DNA of 64,000 nt from Candidatus Accumulibacter similis. GTDB lineage: Bacteria; Pseudomonadota; Gammaproteobacteria; Burkholderiales; Rhodocyclaceae. This document shows positions 44,540-54,034 of this stretch, piece after piece; position 1 is the first letter of the stretch; every line of letters begins with the position of its first letter. Where the stretch lies: NCBI GenBank assembly GCA_013347225.1, contig CP054595.1:4150415-4214414 (forward strand), written 5' to 3'. The position numbers and the translations under genes are program-made. Below the pieces are notes generated by a model that searched no databases, was not told where the DNA came from, and was given only the letters and a program-made list of their open reading frames with translations.

Positions 44540-44935
44540 GTGTTCCATCGTGCGCGCCTGCCAATTCGTACCCTCCTGATCGCCTGCTGGCTGCTGCCTG
44601 GCCTGAGCGCCTGTGACTCGGTGCAGCAGGCTGTCGGCATCGAGCCAGCAGGAGCAAAGCTCGCGCGTCTCGATGCCGAGGGCAAGGCAGTCGGCGGTGC
44701 GTGCCGGCAATCCGGACGGGCGATCGAGGACTGCTATTCGATCTACTCGTGGCTGCCGAAGGCCTCGGTCTACGAAGGCTGGCGCGACATGGACATCTAC
44801 ATGCGCGAAAACAAGCTGGAAACCGTCGAGCCACAACTGCCACCGCCGCAACCGCCCGGCAGCAAGAAGAAGAAGGCCGCCGAACAAGCCGATGCTGAAG
44901 GCAGGCCGGCGCCGAAGGCTGCAACCAGGGAATAG
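44540..44935 (+). CDS. Small lipoprotein of unknown function
   Basis: 131 residues from a GTG with GGGAAG upstream. The signal peptide ends in a lipobox LSAC (Cys25). A short conserved-looking core (CRQSGRAIEDCYSIYSWLPK, YEGWRDMDIYMRENKLE) with two cysteines is followed by a charged, proline-lysine-rich tail. No domain recognised. It stands alone between divergent ugpB and convergent aldo/keto reductase. Confidence 0.75.
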   Translation: MFHRARLPIRTLLIACWLLPGLSACDSVQQAVGIEPAGAKLARLDAEGKAVGGACRQSGRAIEDCYSIYSWLPKASVYEGWRDMDIYMRENKLETVEPQLPPPQPPGSKKKKAAEQADAEGRPAPKAATRE

Positions 44936-45071
44936 GAGCTGGCGCGCGTCGTCGCGCGGACGCCCGGCACGGCACCGGCACCGGTTCGCTGGCGAACTGC
45001 ACCAGGGATCTCCTCGCCGGCGAGTCCGCTGCAACGGCCTGTGCCTGCCGGCGGCTGGGCACTGCCGCCGC

Positions 45072-46109
45072 TCAAGGAGCCGGGTTGCCGCAGCGCAGGT
45101 GAATTTCGTCGATCTCCGCCACGATCGTCGGCGACAGGTGCAGCGCAAGCGCACCGAGGTTCTCGTCGAACTGCGCGACGCTGGTGGCACCGATGATCGT
45201 GCTGGCGACGAACCAGCGCGAGTATACAAAGGCCAGCGCCAGTTGCGCCGGCGCCAGCCCGTGCCTGGCCGCCAGTTCGACGTAGGCTTGCACCGCCGGC
45301 GCGACGCCGGCCTTGCCGTAGCGCTGGCCGAAGCCGGGAAACTCGTTGATGCGACCTGCTGACCCGGGGTCGCGCAGGTACTTGCCGGTCAGGGTACCGA
45401 AGGCGAGCGGCGAGTACGGCAGCAGGCTGATGTGCTCGCGGTGACAGACCTCGGCGAGACCGCTCTCGTAGACCCGGTTGAGCAGGTTGTAGGCATTCTG
45501 CAGCGAAACCGGCCGTGGCAGACCGTTCTCGCGCGCCAGGCGAACGAACTCCATGACGCCCCACGGATGCTCGTTCGACAGGCCGTACTGTCGGATCTTG
45601 CCGTCCTGCATCAGCCTCGCCAGCGCCTCGATGGTTTCCAGAATCGGGGTCGCGGCATGCTCCCTGGCCGGATCGAACTGCCACTGGCCGAACATCGGCT
45701 GGTTGCGCGCCGGCCAGTGCAGTTGATAGAGGTCGATGCAGTCGCTCTGCAGCCGTCGCAGCGAGCCTTCGACCGCGCTGCGCAGGCTGCCGTAGTCGAA
45801 CCCGAGATGGCCGCCGCGTATCCAGTTCAGGCCACGCGACGGCCCGGCGGCCTTGCTGGCGACAACCAGGCGGTCGCGCGCCTGGCCGCGCAGCCAGCGG
45901 CCGACGATCTCCTCGGTCCGGCCGCAGGTTGCCGCCCGCGGTGGCACCGGGTACATCTCGGCGGTGTCGATGAAGTTGATGCCGGCAGCCAGCGCCCGGT
46001 CGAGCTGCGCATGCGCTTCCGCTTCGCTGTTCTGTTGGCCAAAGGTCATCGTTCCGAGGCAAAGCTCGGACACCTGCAGGTCACTGTTGCCAAGGCATGT
46101 CCGTTTCAT
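45072..46109 (-). CDS. Aldo/keto reductase (Tas/YghZ-like)
   Basis: 345 residues with the AKR barrel: start MKRTCLGNSDLQVSELCLGT, catalytic Asp-Tyr in NFIDTAEMYPVPP, Lys in LVVASKAAG, DLYQLHWPARN (His), and the NADPH-binding end TIIGATSVAQFDENL. The closest well-known member is E. coli Tas. GGGAGAAG precedes the ATG at 46109, so the longer reading to 46145 is rejected. Substrate unknown. Single gene. Confidence 0.9.
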   Translation of the reverse strand: MKRTCLGNSDLQVSELCLGTMTFGQQNSEAEAHAQLDRALAAGINFIDTAEMYPVPPRAATCGRTEEIVGRWLRGQARDRLVVASKAAGPSRGLNWIRGGHLGFDYGSLRSAVEGSLRRLQSDCIDLYQLHWPARNQPMFGQWQFDPAREHAATPILETIEALARLMQDGKIRQYGLSNEHPWGVMEFVRLARENGLPRPVSLQNAYNLLNRVYESGLAEVCHREHISLLPYSPLAFGTLTGKYLRDPGSAGRINEFPGFGQRYGKAGVAPAVQAYVELAARHGLAPAQLALAFVYSRWFVASTIIGATSVAQFDENLGALALHLSPTIVAEIDEIHLRCGNPAP

Positions 46110-46210
46110 GTCTTCTCCCGCTTGTCGCACAGCGACGACCATCACGATCCTCGGCGCCCCCTGCGCGCAAGGAATTCAAGCTCGGCGCCATCGACCGACG
46201 CCCATGCATG

Positions 46211-46234
46211 ACGACGGATATCGTCGTCTATAAT
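46211..46234 (+). promoter_or_regulatory. Palindrome next to a TATAAT box, upstream of the DUF1631 gene
   Basis: ACGACG GATAT CGTCGT (46211-46227, 6-bp perfect arms) runs into TATAAT at 46229-46234 in the gap between divergent genes. It may be an operator over the promoter of the plus-strand gene. By eye only. Confidence 0.4.
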
Positions 46235-46350
46235 CGGTGCCACGATTCCGAAACCGCAGCAACGCAGGCTGCAGCCGACAGACGCGCCGCATCACGATAC
46301 ACCAATCGAGACCACCCGCGATATGCGGGAGCAACCCGAAGGCTTGGCCG

Positions 46351-48441
46351 ATGCTTCCATACGAACCGCCAACCAATCGCGCCGGAGAGCGGCAGCTCGC
46401 GCTGACCCGCGCCAGCAGGGAGATCCTTCAACGCCGGCTGGGCGATGTCGTCCGGATCTGCGCGGCACATTCGCCGGCAGCGGCGGCAGCTTTCGAGCGC
46501 GAGGTCGGCGAAGCGCATGACGAACTCCTGTCAACCCACTCCGACGACGACTTCGGGCAAGCCAGCGAGTTGACGGCCTCGCGCCTCACCCTGATGGGCG
46601 ACGACGATCTCGAACTCGACATCCGCATGCGCAGCCTCGGCGGCCGCCTGCGCGAAGTGGGCGGGCGTGCCCTGTCTCGCTGCCAGTCGCGCTACCTGAC
46701 GCTGCTCGGCTGGTCGGCAATCAACGAGGGCGACGAGCCACTGGGTCCCGAGGTGATCTGCCTTGGGCTCTGGGCACTCTGTCGCGAGGCTGCCCGCGGC
46801 CTCGAGGAGGCGCTGACCCTGCTCGATCGGATCGAACAGCGGCTGCTGCAGCAACTTCCCCTGATCTATGGCGAGATCGACGACTTCCTCGCCAGCCAGG
46901 GAGTCGACGCGGCGCCGGCGGAGAGACGGCAAAAGGCCGACACGGGCATGGCGACGGCACCGCCGCCACGGAACACGGCCAGCAATGGCGGCACGTCGAG
47001 CTCGGCACTGCAGGAGATCATCCGCCAGCGCACTGCCGGCACACCGACGGCAGGCTCCGCCCCGCTGACCGGCGATGGCAGCCCGCAGGCCGGCAGCCCG
47101 ACGCTCGACACGGCAGCGCTCGTGATGCTCAACCACCTGCTCGCCCGCCTGGCTGCGCTCGAGGCACGCACGCCCGCAGCAGACCCCCTGGCGGCCCATG
47201 CCGCCAACAGTTCCGCGCCGCGATCGCAGGACCTCGATCTGCCGGCAGGACGACCGGAAGCGATCGTAATCGACACCATGGCGCTGATCTTCGATGCGAT
47301 CTTCGAGTCGGATGAGCTGCCGGATGCCATCCGGGCGGCGCTCGGCAGCCTGCAGATTCCGATGCTGAAAGTGGCGATCATCGATCCGGCGCTGCTCGCC
47401 GACGAGGCACACCCTGCCCGCGTGCTGCTCAACCGACTCGGCCACGCGGCACTCGGACTGGCACGCAGCGCTCCATCGTCGCACCCGCTGTGCGAACGGT
47501 TGTCCCGGCTGGCAGTAACGGCGCGCACAGCGCTCGGACGGCAGCCTGTCGATCTCGATGCCCCACTCGCCGATCTGGCAGAGCTGATCGATGAGCGCGA
47601 ACGGACGATCCGGGTGGCGGCCGAACCGTACGTGCAGATGGTGCGCACGCACGATAACCGCCGCTACGCCAGCCAGCTCGCGTCGACCTGGCTGCGAACG
47701 AGCCTGGCGCGGACGCGCTCGGCCGACATCGCCGCCTTTCTCGAAACCTACTGGCTGCAAGTGATGATCTCCGCTGCCGCCGGCGAAAGCCCACACGGCG
47801 AGCGCTGGCAGCGGCACAGCCGGACCGCCGACGATCTGATCTGGAGCGTGTTGCCGAAGCAGGGTCCCGACGAGCGCAAGAGGCTGGCCGGGATGGCCTC
47901 GTCGCTGCTCAGGCGGATCGGCGAGGGACTCGACGAGATCGGCGTCGCGACGGCCGAGCGCAAGCCCTTCCTCGACCGGCTTTTCGACCTGCAGACAGCC
48001 GCGCTGCGCAATCAGCCGGCGGCCACTCCGGCAACAGCGGAGACGCCCGCTGCGCCGTCAGCGAACACGTTCGCCAACAGGCTCGCCGACGGCACCGGCA
48101 ACGGATCGCAACTGCTCGCGAGCGATGGACGGCAGGTACGCTACCTTGGCAACACGGTCGGCGAGCGCACCGCACAGAAGGCCGCCGCGGCGAGCTGGCA
48201 GGTCGGGGAATGGCTGCGCTTCAGCCTGCCGGACGCCGGGCCACTGTGCGGCCTGTGTTGCTGGCAGGACCCGGCCGGGGCGACGGTCCTGCTGTTCAAC
48301 CCGGACTGGAGCTGGGCAGTGGCAACGCATCGCTCGGTCGTCGCCCGGCAGATGGCCACCGGCGAGGCGCGAATCGTGTCACGCATCGGCCTCTTTGACG
48401 CTGCCGCCGAACGAGCCCTTCGCCGTCTGAGTGGTGGTTGA
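46351..48441 (+). CDS. DUF1631 family protein
   Basis: 696 residues, cytoplasmic, mostly helical, with the DUF1631 pattern: ICAAHSPAAAAAFEREVGEA, LTLMGDDDLELDIRMRSLGG, LGPEVICLGLWALCREAARG and the central IDTMALIFDAIFESDELPDA, RVLLNRLGHAALGLARSAP. The C-terminal part contains GEWLRFSLPDAGPLCGLCCW, a PilZ-like beta segment. DUF1631 proteins are common in gamma- and betaproteobacteria; a c-di-GMP link has been suggested by the PilZ-like end, but function is not settled. ATG at 46351 chosen over the upstream reading because the conserved start LPYEPP follows. Confidence 0.85.
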   Translation: MLPYEPPTNRAGERQLALTRASREILQRRLGDVVRICAAHSPAAAAAFEREVGEAHDELLSTHSDDDFGQASELTASRLTLMGDDDLELDIRMRSLGGRLREVGGRALSRCQSRYLTLLGWSAINEGDEPLGPEVICLGLWALCREAARGLEEALTLLDRIEQRLLQQLPLIYGEIDDFLASQGVDAAPAERRQKADTGMATAPPPRNTASNGGTSSSALQEIIRQRTAGTPTAGSAPLTGDGSPQAGSPTLDTAALVMLNHLLARLAALEARTPAADPLAAHAANSSAPRSQDLDLPAGRPEAIVIDTMALIFDAIFESDELPDAIRAALGSLQIPMLKVAIIDPALLADEAHPARVLLNRLGHAALGLARSAPSSHPLCERLSRLAVTARTALGRQPVDLDAPLADLAELIDERERTIRVAAEPYVQMVRTHDNRRYASQLASTWLRTSLARTRSADIAAFLETYWLQVMISAAAGESPHGERWQRHSRTADDLIWSVLPKQGPDERKRLAGMASSLLRRIGEGLDEIGVATAERKPFLDRLFDLQTAALRNQPAATPATAETPAAPSANTFANRLADGTGNGSQLLASDGRQVRYLGNTVGERTAQKAAAASWQVGEWLRFSLPDAGPLCGLCCWQDPAGATVLLFNPDWSWAVATHRSVVARQMATGEARIVSRIGLFDAAAERALRRLSGG

Positions 48442-48499
48442 GCCGGACCCCCGCCCCGCAGTCAGCGCCACGGAGCCGGGTACACGGCGGCCGGCCATG

Positions 48500-48528
48500 T
48501 ATAATCAGTCTTATATGAGACTGATTAT
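48500..48528 (+). promoter_or_regulatory. Promoter-like TATAAT with a perfect 11-bp-arm palindrome upstream of rhlE
   Basis: TATAAT at 48500-48505 forms the left edge of ATAATCAGTCT (48501-48511), a 6-base spacer, and its exact inverse AGACTGATTAT (48518-48528). It lies 23 bases upstream of the rhlE start and is strikingly AT-rich for this genome. A dimeric repressor site over the -10/+1 region is the simplest reading; an mRNA hairpin in the leader is the alternative. Confidence 0.65.
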
Positions 48529-48551
48529 GACCCACTTCAGAGGCTTCGCCC

Positions 48552-50039
48552 ATGCGTTTCGATGAACTCGGATTGCACCCTGATCTGTTGCGAGCGGTTG
48601 CCGATCAGGGCTACGCCGAACCAACGCCGATTCAGGCGCAAGCCATTCCGCTCGTCCTCGCCGGCCGCGATCTGATGGGCGGTGCACAAACCGGCACCGG
48701 CAAGACGGCAGCCTTCACCCTGCCACTGTTGCAGCGCATCCTGGGCTTTGCCAGCGCGAGCCCGTCGCCGGCTCGCCATCCGGTGCGGGTGCTGATGCTG
48801 GCACCGACGCGAGAGCTGGCGATCCAGGTGCACGAATCGGTCAGAACCTACAGCCGGTACGTTGCGATCCGCAGCGCCTGCGTTTATGGCGGCGTAGACA
48901 TCAAGCCGCAGCTCGCCGAGATCCGCTGCGGCGTCGAGGTTCTGGTGGCGACCCCAGGCCGCCTGCTCGACCTCTTCGAGCAGAAATGCCTCAATTTTGG
49001 CAGCGTCCAGGCCCTCGTGCTCGACGAAGCCGACCGCATGCTCGACATGGGCTTCATCCCTGACGTCACGCGCATCATCAACCTGCTGCCGACACAACGG
49101 CAGAGCCTGCTCTTCTCGGCAACCTTCTCCGAGGAGATCAAGAAACTCGCCGACCGCATGCTGAAGTCACCGGTGCTGATCGAGGTCGCCAGGCGCAACA
49201 CGGTATCGGAAACCATCACCCACCGTGTGCACCCGGTTGCTGCGGTGGCGAAGCGGGCGCTGCTGGTGAAACTGCTGAAGTCGGCCGATTTCAATCAGGT
49301 GCTGGTGTTCACCCGCACCAAGATCGAGACCAACCGGCTGGCGCGCGACCTGCAACGGGCCGGCATCGCCGCCGACTCGATCCATGGCGACAAGAGCCAG
49401 CAGGACCGGCTGAAGGCGCTCGAGGCGTTCAAGGATGGATCGATTCTCGTCCTCGTCGCGACCGACGTTGCCGCCCGCGGACTCGATATCGACGAACTGC
49501 CGCACGTGATCAACTACGAGCTGCCGCACACGCCCGAGGACTACATCCATCGTATTGGCCGCACCGGCCGGGCCGGCAAGCCGGGAACCGCGGTCTCGCT
49601 GGTCTCGGCCAGCGAAGTGCAGTACCTTGCCGACATCGAGAAGCTGATCCGGCTGCAGGTGGAGCAGGTGGTCGTTCCCGGATTCGAGCCGGAGTACGAT
49701 TACTGCTATCCACCGACCGGCAAGCGCGGGCACCCGCGGCGGCCGGCGTCGCCGCCGCCGGCCGCGGCCACGGCAGGCGTACGCGACGAGCAGCGCTCGT
49801 CAGGCCGCGCCAGCGAGCGTCGCGATGGACGTGACGGACGTGACGGGCGCGGCGGCGCGCGTCCGCAACCAGTCGCCACCGACGATTTCGACTTCAGCAA
49901 GCCCTACGAGAGCGCCGTACCGCATCCGGTCGCGACCACCGCTGCCGGTGAAGGCGCCAGGCTCCCGGCACACGGCGAACACCCGCACAAGACCCGCCGT
50001 CCGGTCGCTGCCCTACTGGGCGGACTGGGCCGCAAGTGA
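48552..50039 (+). CDS. rhlE: DEAD-box RNA helicase RhlE
   Basis: 495 residues with all helicase motifs: Q motif (GYAEPTPIQ), motif I AQTGTGKT at 45-52, PTRELAIQ, TPGRLLDL, DEAD in LVLDEADRMLDMGF, SATF, and ARGLDIDELPHVINYELPH with HRIGRTGRAG. The basic, Arg/Gly/Asp-rich C-terminal tail (DGRDGRGGARPQP) is typical of RhlE. It remodels RNA in ribosome assembly and cold adaptation. Its 3' end overlaps the convergent phosphatase gene by 27 bases. Confidence 0.95.
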   Translation: MRFDELGLHPDLLRAVADQGYAEPTPIQAQAIPLVLAGRDLMGGAQTGTGKTAAFTLPLLQRILGFASASPSPARHPVRVLMLAPTRELAIQVHESVRTYSRYVAIRSACVYGGVDIKPQLAEIRCGVEVLVATPGRLLDLFEQKCLNFGSVQALVLDEADRMLDMGFIPDVTRIINLLPTQRQSLLFSATFSEEIKKLADRMLKSPVLIEVARRNTVSETITHRVHPVAAVAKRALLVKLLKSADFNQVLVFTRTKIETNRLARDLQRAGIAADSIHGDKSQQDRLKALEAFKDGSILVLVATDVAARGLDIDELPHVINYELPHTPEDYIHRIGRTGRAGKPGTAVSLVSASEVQYLADIEKLIRLQVEQVVVPGFEPEYDYCYPPTGKRGHPRRPASPPPAAATAGVRDEQRSSGRASERRDGRDGRDGRGGARPQPVATDDFDFSKPYESAVPHPVATTAAGEGARLPAHGEHPHKTRRPVAALLGGLGRK

Positions 50040-50828
50040 CGCCAGTTCGGCTGCCGGCCTGACTGCCTGCTCTGCTGTCGCCGCATCGAAGACTTTCAGG
50101 ATGGCCAGCGAGATGTTGTCGCCGTCGCCATTGCCGAGAGAGCGCGCGCGCCCGATCAGCAGCTCCGACGCCTCACGCGCCGACGCGGAGCCGTTGATCA
50201 CCCACCCGAGCTCCTGATCGCTGAAATGGGCCCAGAGGCCGTCGGAGCAGAGCAGGAAGGTGTCTCCGGCCTGCAGGCTCGCGCTTTCGCCAAAGGCGAT
50301 CTTCGGCAGCTCGATGCCACCGAGTGAAGTCAGCAGGATGTTGCGGTTGGGATGCACCAGCGCCTGTTCCGGTGTCAGGCGACCCTGCACCACGAGTTGC
50401 TCGACATAGGAATGATCGGTGCTGCGAAAGACCAGGCTGTCGCCGCGGAAGTGGTAGAGACGGCTGTCGCCGCAGTGCGCCCAGCTCACCTTGCCCGGCT
50501 GCAGGAGCAGCATGACCGCCGTGCTGTGCGGGTCCTTCTCGTTGATGAAACGCGATGCCTTGATCAGCATGTGCGCCTCGTTGAAGCTCGACTCGAGCAG
50601 CACCCGGGCCGAATCGGTACGTGCCGAAAAGCCCTCGAGGTTGTTGCGTGCGGTGTGGATCACCTGCTTGGCAGCGATCACCCCGCCGGTGTGGCCGCCC
50701 ATGCCGTCCGCCACCACCGCGAGGACGACCCCGCCACCACGCGGATGCGGCACGATGGCGGCGCGGTCCTGCTGTTCGCGGCGATCACCCTGATGCTGGG
50801 CAACGCAGGCATCAACTGAAATCCCCAT
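50013..50828 (-). CDS. PP2C-type serine/threonine protein phosphatase
   Basis: 271 residues with PP2C motifs: GDRREQQDRAAIV, VLAVVADGMGGHTGG (metal-binding Asp-Gly), WAHCGDSRLYHFR, LCSDGLWAHFSD and GDGDNISLAIL. It reverses Ser/Thr kinase signalling in the cytoplasm; no cognate kinase is in view. It converges on rhlE with a 27-base overlap. Confidence 0.93.
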   Translation of the reverse strand: MGISVDACVAQHQGDRREQQDRAAIVPHPRGGGVVLAVVADGMGGHTGGVIAAKQVIHTARNNLEGFSARTDSARVLLESSFNEAHMLIKASRFINEKDPHSTAVMLLLQPGKVSWAHCGDSRLYHFRGDSLVFRSTDHSYVEQLVVQGRLTPEQALVHPNRNILLTSLGGIELPKIAFGESASLQAGDTFLLCSDGLWAHFSDQELGWVINGSASAREASELLIGRARSLGNGDGDNISLAILKVFDAATAEQAVRPAAELASLAAQSAQ

Positions 50829-50930
50829 GTCCCTCGTCTCTTGCTGATCCTGACAACCGCTGCGCGATCCGCACCACGGGTACCCATCCCGCAGCGGTCT
50901 GGACGCAGGGCTTCTTGCCGACCTGCCCCG

Positions 50931-51242
50931 CTAGCAGCGGAACACCACCCGTCGCAGTTCCTCCGGCCGTGGCAGATGGCCACTGCGATCCGGATTGCGC
51001 TCGATGTACACGCGATGCGCAGCGACGACGAGCAGATGCACCTCCTCGGCGTTCAGCTCGGGGAAGTTCTCACGCACGATGCGATACGCGAGGTGCTCGA
51101 GTGGCTGGCCAGCCCAGCCCTGGTCGGGATCGAAGAACGGCTCGATCATCGCGTAGGCCCCATCGAACAATAGGCGCAGGCGCAGCCTGTGCCGCCGCTC
51201 GTCGCCTTTTCGGGCTGGCGATCCAGCCTCTGCTTCGTCCAT
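50931..51242 (-). CDS. Small conserved protein of unknown function
   Basis: 103 residues from an ATG preceded by GGAGGAG at good spacing, which supports that it is translated. The sequence is soluble (LLFDGAYAMIEPFFDPDQGW, LAYRIVRENFPELNAEEVHL) and I know no domain. It lies 102 bases upstream of the PP2C gene on the same strand and might be co-transcribed with it. Confidence 0.7.
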   Translation of the reverse strand: MDEAEAGSPARKGDERRHRLRLRLLFDGAYAMIEPFFDPDQGWAGQPLEHLAYRIVRENFPELNAEEVHLLVVAAHRVYIERNPDRSGHLPRPEELRRVVFRC

Positions 51243-51392
51243 TCGCGTGCTCCTCCCGGGCCGCCGGCCCCGCCGATGCAGCCGCTCACGCGGCGCCCGC
51301 CGCAAGATCGCGGCGATCGTGCCCTGCCGTCATCGTGACAACGAATTCTATCGCTTTCGGCGAACGGCAGGGGCGGCGAAGTGGGTCCGGAG

Positions 51393-52730
51393 TCAGAGAT
51401 CACCGGCGCGACCGCGGTGCCAGAAATCGCCCTTTGCGTCAACTGTCGCCAGATCGCCGGTCAACACCCAGCCATCGCCGACCAGGCTGGCGGCGGTCTC
51501 TGCGGGACTCCGCCAGAAGCCGAGCAGCAGCGCCGGATCGTCCTCGCCGTTGCACTGCCGGTTCACCGCCAGCTCGCCGACCTCATCCGACCCGAGTACC
51601 CGGCCCTGACGGTCAACGATCGCCACCCGGTGACCGGGATACGGCCGCCCGAGCGAACCCGCGCTGCTCGGCCAGCGCGCGGCACAGTGGCCCAGAATGC
51701 CGCTCGTCCCGCTGCCACACCAGGGCTCGCTGATCGTCACGCCGAGCTTCTCCTGCGACCAGTTGCGGACCGACTCGGCCAGCGGCGGGCCACTGCTCGC
51801 CAGCGTGCGCAGGTCGAGGTCGCAGGTCGCCCGCGGCTCGGGCAGTGTCTGCTGCATGATCTGCAACGCCAACGGCGCGAGCAGGCAGTTCTGCACCGCG
51901 TAGCGTTGCAGCAGGACAAAAGCCTTGCCGGCGTCGAAAGGCCCGTTGTAGGCCAGCAGTGGCTGGCCAAAATGCCAAGTCGCCAGAAGGCCCTGCCAGA
52001 GACCGCCGCTGTCGGCCCAGTCGAGGGCTGACCAGAAGAGATCACCCGCCTGCGGGAAGCCCTCGTGCGCGCTGACGTAGGCATCCAGGTTGCCCAGCAG
52101 CGTCCGGTGCGCCATGACGACCCCCGGCGCCCTGCCGGAAGAGGTGCCTGAGTAGAGGATCAGCGCCGCGTCGCCGGCTGCCGTGATCGCCGGCGTGTAG
52201 CGCGGTGAAGCGTGCTCGACCACTTCGCCCCAGGGTTTGACTGCCTTGCCGACGGCGGCGCCGACGCCGACCACATGCCGCAATGCCGGCAGCCGGTGGC
52301 GGATCTGCGCCAGGATCGGCAGCATCGTCTCATCGACGATGGCGAGGTATGCTGCGGAATCGCCCAAACGGTGTGCAAGCGCATCGGGCCCCAGCCGATG
52401 CGCGAGCGGCACCGCAATGGCGCCCATCTGCAGGATGGCGACCAGAGCGATGGCAGCTTCCGGGCGTTGCGGCAGGACGATGGCAACGCGGTCGCCGGCG
52501 ACCGTCGCCAGTGCCGCGAGGACGTTGGACAGGCGATTGGCCTCGCGCTGGATGTCCCAGAAGCTGTGTGCCGAGGTGAAGCCGCTCGCATCCTCGTAGT
52601 ACAGCGCGAAACGGCGGCGATCGCCCGCCCAGCGACCGCAGACGTCGCCGGCAATGTTGAAGTACTCGGGAAGCCGCCAGCGAAAGCTCCGGCAGAGCTC
52701 GTGGTAATCGTCGGTCTCGTTGTCGCTCGC
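51393..52730 (-). pseudogene. AMP-forming acyl-CoA synthetase truncated at the hinge
   Basis: 445 residues of an ANL adenylating enzyme (acetyl/benzoyl-CoA ligase type): A3 P-loop LILYSGTSSGRAPGVVMAH, A5 SEPWCGSGTSG, A7 GDGWVLTGDLATVDAKGDFW. The protein stops at the A8 hinge (HRGRAGDL, then TGA), so the whole C-terminal lid domain of about 100 residues with the catalytic Lys is missing. One frame over, the next bases read VISDSGP, like the normal continuation of A8, then similarity ends. It follows glcF by 37 bases in the glc operon. Adenylation may be lost or need a separate partner; a decayed gene is most likely. Confidence 0.8.
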
Positions 52731-52767
52731 CATCAGCCGTTCGCCCTTCGGCGCCTCGCACCGGCTC

Positions 52768-54021
52768 TCAGGAAGCCGTGCCCAGGCATTCGTCGATGAG
52801 TTCGATCCAGTGCCGTACCGGCAGCGCGCTGCCACTCTGCAGGTGCGTCTGACAGCCGATGTTGGCAGTCACCAGAAATGCCGGCCCACCGGCGTTCATC
52901 GCCGCCAGCTTGTTGTCCCGCAGCTGTGTCGCCAGTACCGGCTGGCTGATCGAATAGGTGCCCGCTGAACCGCAGCACAGGTGCGGATCGGCCACCGCTG
53001 ACAACTGGAAACCGGCGGCGGCGAGCAGGCTCTCGACGACGCCGCGGATCTTCTGTGCGTGCTGCAGCGTGCACGGCGAATGGAAGGCGACCCGCTGATC
53101 GCCGCCGCCACCGGCCGCGCGCAGCAACTCGACGAGGCGTTCGCGCTCGCCGGCAAGGACCTCCGAGGCGTCACGCGTCATCCGCGCGATACGCGCCGCT
53201 TTCGCCGCATAGGCCGGGTCGTGCTGCAGCAGCTCGCCGTAGGCGCGTACGTGCTCGCCGCAGCCCGACGCGGTCATCACGAAGGCCTCGACGCGGCCGC
53301 TTTCGACCTCCGGCCACCAGGCATCGATGACCTGCCGCATGTCGTCAAGCGCCTTCTCCTGGGCATGCAGGTGGTAGCGCAAGGCGCCACAGCAGGCGGC
53401 AGCGGGCATCTCGACCAGCTCGATGCCAAGGCGGTCGAGAACGCGTGCCGTCGCGGCATTGGTGTTGGGAGTCAGCGTCGGCTGCACGCAGCCGGCCAGC
53501 GCGATCATCCGTCGCCGGTGCCCAGCCGCTCGCGGCCATGGTCGGGCACCGCCGGGGGCGGCCGGCGGCACCTTTTCGGCCAACACGCGCGGCAGCAGCG
53601 GCCGCATCATCTGGCCAACACGCACCGCCGGCCGGAAGATCCAGTTGCGCGGCAGCGCCTCGCAGAGCAGGAAGCGCGTCGCCCGCGCCGCCAGCGAACG
53701 CGGCACCTTCTGCTCGACGACTTCGCGCCCGATCTCGAGCAGTCGGTGATAGCGGACGCCCGACGGACAGGTGGTCTCGCAGGAACGACAGCTGAGGCAG
53801 CGGTCGAGGTGCACCTGCGTCGTCTTGCTGACCGGCTCACCCTCGAGCATCTGCTTGATCAGATAGATGCGGCCGCGCGGCCCGTCGAGTTCGTCGCCCA
53901 GCAACTGGAAGGTCGGGCAGGTCGCCGTGCAGAAGCCGCAATGAACGCAACTGCGCAGAATGGCATCGGCCTCACGGCCAGCCGGTGTGTCGCGGATGAA
54001 ATCGGCTAGATTGGTCTGCAT
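52768..54021 (-). CDS. glcF: Glycolate oxidase iron-sulfur subunit GlcF
   Basis: 417 residues with two 4Fe-4S motifs at the N-terminus (CVHCGFCTATCP and CLSCRSCETTCP) and the two CCG-type cysteine-rich domains (MPAAACCGALRYHL; DPHLCCGSAGTYSI). It takes electrons from the GlcD/GlcE flavoprotein to the quinone pool. Third gene of glcD-glcE-glcF; 13 bases after glcE. Confidence 0.95.
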   Translation of the reverse strand: MQTNLADFIRDTPAGREADAILRSCVHCGFCTATCPTFQLLGDELDGPRGRIYLIKQMLEGEPVSKTTQVHLDRCLSCRSCETTCPSGVRYHRLLEIGREVVEQKVPRSLAARATRFLLCEALPRNWIFRPAVRVGQMMRPLLPRVLAEKVPPAAPGGARPWPRAAGHRRRMIALAGCVQPTLTPNTNAATARVLDRLGIELVEMPAAACCGALRYHLHAQEKALDDMRQVIDAWWPEVESGRVEAFVMTASGCGEHVRAYGELLQHDPAYAAKAARIARMTRDASEVLAGERERLVELLRAAGGGGDQRVAFHSPCTLQHAQKIRGVVESLLAAAGFQLSAVADPHLCCGSAGTYSISQPVLATQLRDNKLAAMNAGGPAFLVTANIGCQTHLQSGSALPVRHWIELIDECLGTAS

Positions 54022-54034
54022 GATGGGCGAACTC

